Origin: Victivallales bacterium
Lineage (GTDB): Bacteria; Verrucomicrobiota; Lentisphaeria; Oligosphaerales; Oligosphaeraceae
Assembly: GCA_017431185.1 (NCBI GenBank)
Contig: JAFRLP010000620.1
Location: 1-5,657 of the forward strand
DNA: 5,657 bases
Direction: 5' to 3'
Shown here: piece after piece, positions 1 to 5,640 of the stretch
Position numbering within the stretch: the first letter of the stretch is position 1
How the letters are laid out: every line of letters starts with the position of its first letter
Program-made: the position numbers and the translations under genes
Notes under the pieces: generated by a model
What the model was told of the DNA's origin: nothing
The model's database searches: none
Seen by the model: the letters and a program-made list of their open reading frames with translations, nothing else

Positions 1-2
1 CG

Positions 3-3000
3 TTGCTTGCGCCGATGATAGGCGGCTGCGAATACACCTGGGGAGATTTCCCCACCGAAGGCATTCTGCGCAATGGCTTCGGCGGAGGCTATGAGGCCGA
101 GGAGGCCAAGGCGAATCTTCGGAATCTCCGTGCCGCAGCGCCCAACCTGAAACAGGGGTTTTACACCTGGCTCTGGTCGGCAGGAGCCAATTCCAAGGTG
201 TATCACGACCATCCTGACTGGTTTGTCACCAAAACCCGCGAAGGCGCGGTGGCCAACTATTTTCCTGGCCCGGAGGTCACTCTCAACTATTTCCGCAGTT
301 ACCTAGACCCCGCATCATTGCAGGAGGCGGTCAACGCCATCTGCCGCTCCTGCAAAGCCTTCGATTTGGATATCTGGTACCTGGATGGCGGGGGGACAAA
401 CACGGTGGCCATCGATTGGGAGAAATGCGCCATAGACTCTCCGCTGAATGCCATTGCCCTGCATCAGACCATCCGGGAGACCATCCAGCGCGACAATCCA
501 GACCGGGCGGTGTTCTTCAACACGCCGTACAATCCACAGGGCGACTTCGGCTATCTGGAGTCCTTCTCGGACATCATCACCGCCTGGCGCAGCGGCGCCG
601 CATGGATGTACAAGTTCAAGCTCTTCCAGCACCGCAACCCGCTCCACTACCCCATCTACATCTATTGGCTGGGCACGGTCAGCGGTCCGCTGGAGGAGTA
701 CATGGTAGGCACTGGTCTGCTCGCCTCTAATCACTCCCATGGCGACAGGCTTCGGGATGTCGGCTACATCTCCGCGCGCCATGAAGTCCGTCAGCTCCGC
801 TTGATGGATGCGCATGTTGCCCCTGATTGGCGGTTCGACCCGAACTGCACCGTTGAGGCGCTGCCCTTGGAGCAGGGCGGCACGGGACTGATTTTCCTGA
901 AACACCATGGGGACAAACCGCTTCCCACCGCGGTTTCCTTCGACACTGCGCCTTATGCCATCCCCGCCGGACGCCCTGTCCATCAATGGCTTCTGACTGT
1001 GAAGAACGCCAGAAAATACGCCTGCCAATTCGGAGAGCCTGACCTGCGCAAGGGCTACGCCCAGTCAGACTGGCTGGCTGACCGTGTGCTGGCGCCGAAA
1101 TATCTGGGCACCGTTGCGATGAACGAACCACGATTCTCCCGCGAATTGGAACTGCCTCCTGAGCAGGCGGTGCTGTACGAATTCTCATCCGTCCCCGCCA
1201 TTATCTGGAGTTATCGCGGTCATCCCGCCTACCATCGCCTGGCGGGAACGCCTGCCGTGCGCATCACGGGGGACTACGAGGCCATGGCTGTCGATGCGGA
1301 GGAGCCGAATACGGAAATCGCCATCATCGTGCCGCCAGGACAACTCCCGGACGCCATCACCGTCAATGGACAGCCCGCGCAATGGCGGCTGTTCCGGGAA
1401 AACGGCGCCATCCTGGCCATCGTGAAACTGGAGAAGGCGGGACACAATGCCCTGGCCAGCCGTTTCCGCCCCACGCCCCCCTTGGCGGGAACCTGCCAAC
1501 TCCAGGCAAAGGTGGAGAACGGTGTACTCAAGGCCACCGTCACCATGCCGTCTGGCTGGACAGGCAGAACCCTGCTCTTGTCCGTGTCTGATGGCGACTC
1601 CACCGTCTGGAGCCGAGAACAGCCTGTCACCGGGACGGAACTTGCCTATGCACTGGATTTGCCGCACATTGTCCGGGACGGACGATACACTTTGTCCGCG
1701 GGCTTGCCATGGGGGGAAGTCGCGGGCGTGGAGTTTGAGGTCAAAGGGGTGGCGCGTCCCACCAAACTGGAGGCGGTCATGCCACCCCGCAAAACCGCGG
1801 CGAATGAATCCACTTGCGAAGTCCAGGCGGGGGGAATGTCCATCCGCCGCACCTTCACCGCTCTCACCGAAGGCTGCGGGACGGCGGAGGTGAAACCCCG
1901 GGAACTGTCGCTGGAACTCTCCTCCAACCTGATGTACGAGACCTATTTCAACCAACTTGCCTGCGGCATGGAACTCACTGGAGTGAAACGCTATGTCAAG
2001 GTGGCTCTGGACAGCAATTTCTGGTTCTTCAATCAAACCACTTCCTGTCAGGTTGGACGCCACTCCCCGCGCTACGACAATCCTACCCATTATCTGGGGT
2101 TATACCTGGATTTCGGAACCGCTCAGGGCTACACCACACGCGTTGCGGGCGGTTACGGCAAATACGACATCAAAAACCAGAGCGTCTTTCCCCCATGGGG
2201 CGCAAAACGGCTTCCCTCCCGCAAGTGGATGCTCTGCAATCATACCAAGGCGATGGAGCGCGAACGCACAGAAATTTGGCTGGACATGCAACGGATGGGA
2301 GCGCCTCAGGACTGGAACGGCTCGCTCATCGCCTCCCTTGCCATGACGGTTGTCAGCCCTGACCGCAAAATCTCGCTGCGGATTCTGGAGACGTCCGATG
2401 AACTGCCTGGCGATGAGACCGCCGCCACGCCTTTGGCTCTCGATGTCTCAGAGCCTCGCCAGATTTTCTCCGTCAAGCAGTTGTCTGCACCGCCCGATAA
2501 CTCCGCCTGGGAGGCCGCCCCTGTGCTGGGCGAGATGCGTGACGTCGGCAACCGCGCCCTCAAAGACCCGATGCCCATTCAGGTCAAGGCACTGCGGGAC
2601 GCCACCACCCTCTTCGTCCGTTACGACGCCACCGAACCGCCTGGCAAGATTTTCGATTGCCTGAGGGGACGGGACGGATTGCCCTATTTCAGCGATGGCG
2701 TAGAGTTGCTGCTCGGTTTGGCTGACCAGCGTGACATGCAACTGCATATCGTGGTCGATATGGAAGGGCACGATTTCGTTCACACCACGGCGCTCACTTC
2801 AGAGGCCAAGAAGAGGACTGCACGACTCCGCGATTTCCCCTATCGCAAGAAATTGCTTGTGGACAATCCTGAAAAATGGACGATTATCCTGGAAATCCCC
2901 TTGAACGCCCTGGGAGTCACCGAACCTGCCACTCTCCCGTTCAACGCCATGGCCAATCGCGTGGTGAACGGCAAAATGGTCAATCTTTCACTGGCGCCAG

Positions 3001-3038
3001 TGTTCTTCTCCAAAGACCATTTCCAGCTTCGCCTGTGA
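3..3038 (+). CDS. Large multidomain putative glycoside hydrolase (GH36/GH27-like TIM barrel) with C-terminal CBM9-like domain; 5' end cut by window
   Basis: The frame is open from the left edge (the first codon, TTG, need not be the start), so the gene is partial and any signal peptide lies outside. Visible residues 1-300 read like an alpha-galactosidase-type (clan GH-D) TIM barrel. Seen directly: an HPDW motif at 70-73, where GH36 enzymes have a similar HPDW, and a WYLDGGG strand near 125-131 whose Asp128 sits where GH-D families carry the nucleophile. Residues 300-480 look like beta-sandwich, 495-582 like an Ig-type domain, 583-818 are unassigned, and 820-1011 resemble a CBM9/DOMON-like sugar-binding domain ending in FFSKDHFQLRL. 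The inferred role is hydrolysis of a plant or host glycan, probably outside the cytoplasm. The downstream GH78-like gene starts 19 bp later on the same strand, suggesting an operon. Substrate and exact family are unknown; an uncharacterised TIM-barrel family related to GH-D is an equal alternative. Coding status is certain, function moderate. Confidence 0.65.
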   Translation: MLAPMIGGCEYTWGDFPTEGILRNGFGGGYEAEEAKANLRNLRAAAPNLKQGFYTWLWSAGANSKVYHDHPDWFVTKTREGAVANYFPGPEVTLNYFRSYLDPASLQEAVNAICRSCKAFDLDIWYLDGGGTNTVAIDWEKCAIDSPLNAIALHQTIRETIQRDNPDRAVFFNTPYNPQGDFGYLESFSDIITAWRSGAAWMYKFKLFQHRNPLHYPIYIYWLGTVSGPLEEYMVGTGLLASNHSHGDRLRDVGYISARHEVRQLRLMDAHVAPDWRFDPNCTVEALPLEQGGTGLIFLKHHGDKPLPTAVSFDTAPYAIPAGRPVHQWLLTVKNARKYACQFGEPDLRKGYAQSDWLADRVLAPKYLGTVAMNEPRFSRELELPPEQAVLYEFSSVPAIIWSYRGHPAYHRLAGTPAVRITGDYEAMAVDAEEPNTEIAIIVPPGQLPDAITVNGQPAQWRLFRENGAILAIVKLEKAGHNALASRFRPTPPLAGTCQLQAKVENGVLKATVTMPSGWTGRTLLLSVSDGDSTVWSREQPVTGTELAYALDLPHIVRDGRYTLSAGLPWGEVAGVEFEVKGVARPTKLEAVMPPRKTAANESTCEVQAGGMSIRRTFTALTEGCGTAEVKPRELSLELSSNLMYETYFNQLACGMELTGVKRYVKVALDSNFWFFNQTTSCQVGRHSPRYDNPTHYLGLYLDFGTAQGYTTRVAGGYGKYDIKNQSVFPPWGAKRLPSRKWMLCNHTKAMERERTEIWLDMQRMGAPQDWNGSLIASLAMTVVSPDRKISLRILETSDELPGDETAATPLALDVSEPRQIFSVKQLSAPPDNSAWEAAPVLGEMRDVGNRALKDPMPIQVKALRDATTLFVRYDATEPPGKIFDCLRGRDGLPYFSDGVELLLGLADQRDMQLHIVVDMEGHDFVHTTALTSEAKKRTARLRDFPYRKKLLVDNPEKWTIILEIPLNALGVTEPATLPFNAMANRVVNGKMVNLSLAPVFFSKDHFQLRL

Positions 3039-3057
3039 AGCGCTGAACGGAACATAT

Positions 3058-3723
3058 ATGAAAACGGCCGCCACAAGAAAATGGACTGCCCAATGGATCG
3101 GCTATCCAGGCGTCAATCTCGCTTTGCCGACAATGGTTGCGCTTCCTGCACCGCTCTTCAGAAAGGATTTTGAACTGAAGGAGGCGCTCGCGGACGCCGT
3201 TCTGTACGCCTGCGGGCTGGGCTATTTTGTCTGCTATATCGATGGGCACAGGCTCACGGCCAATGTCCTCCAGCCTGCGCCGACGCAATACGACATCCGC
3301 TGGCGCTATCGAAAGTTCCAGCTTGGGGAAATCAAGGCGGGACCTCATACTCTCTGCATTCTTGTCGGAAACGGCAACTATCATCATGTCGCCGATGACG
3401 ACTGGAATTTCCGCCATGCAATCTGGCAGGACTATCCCAAAATGATTTGCGAGCTGATGGACTGCGAAGACGGTGAAATCATCGTCAAAAGTGACACAAG
3501 CTGGTGCGTCTGCCCAAGCGCAATCACATACAATACGCTTCGCGGTGGCGAAATCCACGACGCCCGCAGGGAATTGCCATTGACAGGCGATCCGCCTAAG
3601 GCAACGCACCGGAAACAGCACTTCTTCCAAATGCATCCGTTGAATATTCGTATCGGATCCGTTAAAGCTCGCAGCCTGGATTCCAGATGTTTGGAACGAA
3701 TTACATCAATCTGCTCGCAATGA
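3058..3723 (+). pseudogene. Truncated alpha-L-rhamnosidase (GH78-like), N-terminal domain only
   Basis: This 221-residue frame starts at ATG 3058 with a weak GGAA ribosome site (3049-3052). It opens with WTAQWIG and continues FRKDFEL, LYACGLGYFVCYIDGH, QPAPTQYDIRWRYRKF, ILVGNGNYHH and TLRGGEIHDARREL, the pattern of the bacterial rhamnosidase N-terminal domain. GH78 enzymes cleave terminal alpha-L-rhamnose and normally run to roughly 700-1,000 residues. Here the (alpha/alpha)6 barrel and all catalytic acids are absent. After ARREL (about residue 172) the usual W-x-x-x-F-D-D-S-x-W segment is missing, the text jumps to a PPKA...IRIG stretch, then similarity is lost and the frame stops. It shares strand and close spacing with the preceding gene, so it was probably co-transcribed. 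No signal peptide is seen. It is unlikely to be an active enzyme; a retained standalone sugar-binding lobe is possible but less likely. Identification of the domain is fairly sure, pseudogene status inferred. Confidence 0.7.
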
Positions 3724-3736
3724 TTTGCCTTGCGAA

Positions 3737-4996
3737 TTATCCCAGCAGGAAATTGATGATGGATCGTATTTGGATTCGCTTCCCGTTCTGTTCGTGCATG
3801 GATTCCTCCGATAGATTGATGAGAAGCAAGTCGTCGCATGAGAGTTGGGCAGACGCTTTGAGCAGCGCACCGATCTCGCGTTGCCTTGTCTTCTCGTTGG
3901 AAATGTCATACGAGACTTGAATCAGACGAATCACACGCTGTCTTCTCACGAGGACGAAATCCACCTCGCAGCCGTTCTTCCAGTAATAGAGTTCATAATC
4001 GCCATGTTCATGTTCTGAGTAAAGTTTTAGGAAGACGATATTCTCCATGCGCCATCCTGAATTGTCGCCGTTTTCGTTGACTCCCGTGAAAGCCGTCACC
4101 ATCCCCAAATCAGTCGCGTATGCCTTTTCAGATTGCCTGCGTCTAAGAGGCTTGAAGGAAAAACGGGGAAGAAGCCTGAACAAGCAGGCTCTCTCAAGAT
4201 AGCTGGCGTAATTCTGAAGGGTGTGTATTCCCTTGACAGACAACGCCTTGGCAATCTCCATATAATTGACATCACGGCAGAAGTTGTCCATCATTATCGC
4301 CGACAGGCGCGCCAGAACTTTGGGATATCTTACATTATAGCGCTTTGTCACATCCTTGAAGAGTATTGCGTTGTAAAGGGTCTTGATGTAACTTCTGCTG
4401 TCGGAGAACAAGCGGGATTCAGGAAGGCCGCCATTGAGTGAGTAGTCCAGATAAGCCTCCTTGCATTTCGCAAGTGCCTTGGTGGAGGCACAGTCCAGCG
4501 GAATGCTGGAAAATGAGAGGAATTCCCTGAATGACAATGGAAGCAGCGCAATCTCCTTGTATCGTCCCGTAAGATGTGTGCCGAGTTCGTCTGAAAGCAG
4601 GTTTGAATTCGAACCTGTGAGGATTACGTGAAAACCGCGCCGAATGAGTCGGTTCACAAACAGCTCCCATCCGTCAATGTTCTGAATCTCATCCATGAAG
4701 ATATACGAGAATTCTCCGTAAACGACGTATGCCGCCTCAAGAACGTCATTGAGACTTCCAGCACTCAGATTGGCGAGGGATTCATCGTCAAAGTTGATGT
4801 AGGCATAATTTTGCCCTGAATCATGCAGTACCTGGTGGCAAAGCACGGTCTTCCCTGAACGACGCATTCCCGTGACAACCTGCGCGAGCGGACTGCCAAG
4901 GTCAACGTCGTCGTGACGATCCCTTCTGCAAAATGTATCAAACGGCAGAGCGTCTCTCTCCTCTTTCTGGTCAGTCAGTATTCTTATGAAATCCAT
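3737..4996 (-). CDS. AAA-type ATPase, AAA_14/DUF4143 family
   Basis: A complete 419-residue protein, usual for the family. I choose ATG 4996-4994 over the in-frame GTG at 5014 because an AGGAGG lies 6 nt before the ATG and would otherwise be inside the coding region. Seen: Walker A GMRRSGKT (43-50), Walker B YIFMDEIQ with Asp102-Glu103, sensor-like LTGSNSNLLS with Asn130, a HLTGRYKE stretch with Arg145 as possible arginine finger, then a C-terminal DUF4143 domain. That domain has YWKNGCEVDFVL (Glu344, Asp346) followed by IQVSYD, a PD-(D/E)XK-like layout in which the expected Lys is Ser362. No membrane segment or signal peptide is seen, so it should be cytoplasmic. The family is widespread in anaerobes and archaea, often in many copies per genome, but its cellular role is not established; DNA-linked or mobile functions are suggested only. 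It converges on the rhamnosidase remnant and is single-gene as far as visible. ATPase assignment is strong. Confidence 0.95.
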   Translation of the reverse strand: MDFIRILTDQKEERDALPFDTFCRRDRHDDVDLGSPLAQVVTGMRRSGKTVLCHQVLHDSGQNYAYINFDDESLANLSAGSLNDVLEAAYVVYGEFSYIFMDEIQNIDGWELFVNRLIRRGFHVILTGSNSNLLSDELGTHLTGRYKEIALLPLSFREFLSFSSIPLDCASTKALAKCKEAYLDYSLNGGLPESRLFSDSRSYIKTLYNAILFKDVTKRYNVRYPKVLARLSAIMMDNFCRDVNYMEIAKALSVKGIHTLQNYASYLERACLFRLLPRFSFKPLRRRQSEKAYATDLGMVTAFTGVNENGDNSGWRMENIVFLKLYSEHEHGDYELYYWKNGCEVDFVLVRRQRVIRLIQVSYDISNEKTRQREIGALLKASAQLSCDDLLLINLSEESMHEQNGKRIQIRSIINFLLG

Positions 4997-5002
4997 ATCG
5001 GG

Positions 5003-5008
5003 CCTCCT
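5003..5008 (-). promoter_or_regulatory. Ribosome binding site of the AAA ATPase gene (decides the start)
   Basis: The bottom strand reads AGGAGG, a perfect Shine-Dalgarno core, 6 nt before ATG 4996-4994. An upstream in-frame GTG at 5014-5012 would put this motif inside the coding sequence and would lie at about the predicted transcription start, so the ATG is preferred. Confidence 0.85.
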
Positions 5009-5019
5009 GTTCACAGAAT

Positions 5020-5047
5020 ACTATACCACTTTTGCAGTGTATTGCAA
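5020..5047 (-). promoter_or_regulatory. Predicted sigma-70-type promoter of the AAA ATPase gene
   Basis: On the bottom strand TTGCAA (5047-5042) as -35 is followed after 16 nt by TATAGT (5025-5020) as -10, preceded by TGG, an extended -10 (TGn) element. Transcription would begin near 5013, giving a leader of roughly 17 nt that carries the AGGAGG. The -35 hexamer lies inside a palindromic repeat, so a protein bound there would block polymerase. Spacing and motif quality are good, but it is a prediction from sequence only. Confidence 0.65.
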
Positions 5048-5048
5048 A
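5031..5048. promoter_or_regulatory. Operator-like palindrome, proximal copy
   Basis: The sequence is TTTGCA-GTGTAT-TGCAAA, perfect 6-bp inverted half-sites around a 6-bp spacer, covering the -35 hexamer of the ATPase promoter. A 17-bp stretch (5030-5046) recurs identically 32 bp away (5062-5078). Size, symmetry and position suit a dimeric repressor of the helix-turn-helix kind. The regulator is not identified; no recognisable repressor gene lies in the window. Confidence 0.65.
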
Positions 5049-5062
5049 TATTTTAATATATT

Positions 5063-5080
5063 TTTGCAGTGTATTGCAGA
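5063..5080. promoter_or_regulatory. Operator-like palindrome, distal copy
   Basis: The sequence is TTTGCA-GTGTAT-TGCAGA, the same site as at 5031-5048 with one half-site mismatch and an identical central spacer. The 32-bp offset is close to three helical turns, so two dimers would sit on the same DNA face. The DNA between them is almost pure A/T. This arrangement suggests cooperative binding; it is inferred from sequence alone. Confidence 0.6.
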
Positions 5081-5086
5081 AAAGTT

Positions 5087-5127
5087 TTCCAGCTGTACGG
5101 TTGCGGGGTGCAACCGTACAGCTGGAA
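5087..5127. repeat. Perfect 18-bp inverted repeat (hairpin, 5-nt loop)
   Basis: Arms 5087-5104 (TTCCAGCTGTACGGTTGC) and 5110-5127 are exact reverse complements around the loop GGGGT. The stem is strong in RNA on either strand, but neither side is followed by a T-run (AATTCTAACGG on the right; AACTTTTCTGC on the left, bottom strand), so it is not a textbook intrinsic terminator. It sits 7 bp outside the distal operator copy. It may be a weak terminator, a cruciform or recombination site, or the end of a mobile segment. Confidence 0.9.
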
Positions 5128-5129
5128 TT

Positions 5130-5149
5130 CTAACGGTCACACCCGTTAG
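5130..5149. repeat. Small inverted repeat (7-bp stem, 6-nt loop)
   Basis: CTAACGG (5130-5136) and CCGTTAG (5143-5149) pair around TCACAC. It begins 2 bp after the 18-bp hairpin and shares the ACGGT/ACCGT core with it, so the two may form a double stem-loop. No T-tract follows and no function is known. Confidence 0.6.
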
Positions 5150-5153
5150 TTAT

Positions 5154-5254
5154 GTTACAAAGAGAAAATCTTTTTTGGGAAATGCAAAGGGAAAAACTCC
5201 TGGTTGATGGTTTACAGCCACAGGCTTCAAAACTATTCGAAGACCATTTGTAAC
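5154..5254. repeat. 8-bp inverted repeat pair GTTACAAA / TTTGTAAC
   Basis: GTTACAAA (5154-5161) and TTTGTAAC (5247-5254) are exact reverse complements 85 nt apart. The right arm runs into CTATTCAG, the start of the next repeat pair. It may bound a small element, but an 8-bp match at this distance can arise by chance. Confidence 0.3.
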
Positions 5255-5388
5255 TATTCAGCACCCCCACCTGTTTTGCCTTGTCCAGAACCAGATTTGC
5301 CTTCCGAATTTGGCATGCTAGGCGTGAGACCCCAACTTGGCCGCGAGGCCTCGCGGATTGAAGTACCCTAAAGTTCTGAATAGGATAC
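5250..5388. mobile_element. Possible IS-end or MITE-like remnant with imperfect terminal inverted repeats
   Basis: GTAACTATTCAG (5250-5261) faces CTGAATAGGATAC (5376-5388): 8 bp pair exactly (CTATTCAG with CTGAATAG) and the outer bases end in GTA/TAC. On the bottom strand a frame is open from 5367 to 5254, ending KSGSGQGKTGGGAE-stop with the stop codon inside the left repeat, a layout reminiscent of a transposon protein tail. A second bottom-strand frame (5371-5318) is also open. There is no transposase domain or target duplication, so this is a low-confidence call based on repeat geometry. An ordinary non-coding spacer is the alternative. Confidence 0.2.
5341..5356. repeat. Perfect 16-bp GC-rich palindrome
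   Basis: CCGCGAGGCCTCGCGG is a perfect palindrome with no spacer, in otherwise moderate-GC DNA, near the middle of the stretch bounded by the GTAACTATTCAG-type repeats. Zero-spacer symmetry suits a protein-binding or recombination site better than an RNA hairpin. No known site is recognised. Confidence 0.7.
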
Positions 5389-5397
5389 GATTCTTAC

Positions 5398-5403
5398 TAT
5401 AAT
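5398..5403 (+). promoter_or_regulatory. Candidate -10 box TATAAT of an outward (+) promoter
   Basis: An exact TATAAT. The best -35 match is TTCTGA at 5374-5379 with an 18-nt gap, which is weak. No coding frame on the + strand follows, but a terminator-like hairpin ends about 200 nt downstream, so it could drive a short RNA. One exact hexamer in AT-rich DNA is weak evidence. Confidence 0.25.
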
Positions 5404-5464
5404 CCTTGGAAAGGCGATTACAAGTCTATCTTTTGAAATCGACCAGGAATGACCAGCCTTTTTT

Positions 5465-5478
5465 CCTCTCTTGAGAGG
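5465..5478. repeat. Short inverted repeat CCTCTC-TT-GAGAGG
   Basis: Six-base arms are separated by only 2 nt, so the RNA hairpin would open its inner pairs. It lies within the candidate short RNA between 5404 and 5610 and would be one of its internal stems if that RNA exists. Confidence 0.4.
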
Positions 5479-5531
5479 TGGTTCTTGGGGTCGGTGTAGA
5501 TTCCACCACAAGAAAATGTGAGTTTTCCCAT

Positions 5532-5548
5532 TATTTCTAATCGAAATA
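5532..5548. repeat. Inverted repeat TATTTC-TAATC-GAAATA sharing a 12-bp word with the right-edge palindrome
   Basis: Six-bp arms surround a 5-bp spacer. The word TATTTCTAATCG (5532-5543) recurs at 5625-5636, 93 bp away, inside another palindrome. Paired, related, AT-rich palindromes suggest binding sites of one regulator, but no target gene is visible. Confidence 0.45.
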
Positions 5549-5556
5549 GCCATTAG

Positions 5557-5608
5557 ACTGGATTCAAGCACGAAAAAACAGAAAATTGCTTGAATCCAGT
5601 TTGTTTTT
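5557..5608 (+). terminator. Terminator-like hairpin with T-tract (+ strand)
   Basis: ACTGGATTCAAGCA (5557-5570) and TGCTTGAATCCAGT (5587-5600) form a perfect 14-bp stem with a 16-nt A-rich loop, followed at once by TTGTTTTTTG. The T-tract on the + side only points to rho-independent termination of rightward transcription. The large loop is unusual. No + strand gene ends just before it in the window, so it would serve a short RNA or be a relict; it could also be inverted repeats of a mobile element. Confidence 0.55.
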
Positions 5609-5614
5609 TGCTTT

Positions 5615-5640
5615 ATAACGATTATATTTCTAATCGTTAT
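5615..5640. promoter_or_regulatory. 10-bp perfect inverted repeat, operator-like, near right edge
   Basis: ATAACGATTA (5615-5624) and TAATCGTTAT (5631-5640) are exact reverse complements around TATTTC. It follows the terminator-like hairpin directly and contains the second copy of TATTTCTAATCG. The size suits a dimeric regulator site for a gene starting to the right of the window. That gene cannot be seen, so the role is a guess. Confidence 0.4.

Noticed and set aside
315..1028. 237-codon antisense frame and overlapping + strand frames in the same region
   Set aside because: They overlap the TIM-barrel part of the real gene, with low-complexity or domain-free translations and no ribosome sites.
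1185..2090. Long open frame (301 codons) antisense to the large glycoside hydrolase gene
   Set aside because: High-GC coding DNA often leaves the complementary frame open. The translation shows no domain, and the + strand frame here has clear protein motifs.
2980..3636. 218-codon bottom-strand frame across the junction of the two left genes
   Set aside because: It covers the rhamnosidase-like N-terminal domain, whose + strand translation matches the family; the antisense reading is a shadow.
3687..3920. + strand frame of 77 codons overlapping the ATPase 3' end
   Set aside because: Most of it is antisense to the ATPase coding sequence. Only its first few residues may be a relic of the rhamnosidase, as noted in the findings.
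4997..5014. Upstream GTG start adding six residues to the ATPase
   Set aside because: The AGGAGG ribosome site would fall inside the coding region and the predicted transcript starts at about this point; the ATG at 4996 is better placed.
5030..5078. CRISPR array from the repeated TTTTGCAGTGTATTGCA
   Set aside because: Only two 17-bp copies with one 15-bp AT-rich gap, located exactly at a promoter; operator sites explain it better.
5368..5571. 67-codon bottom-strand frame in the right spacer
   Set aside because: The start is a GTG within a hairpin arm, there is no Shine-Dalgarno before it or before the internal ATG, and the product has no recognisable feature.
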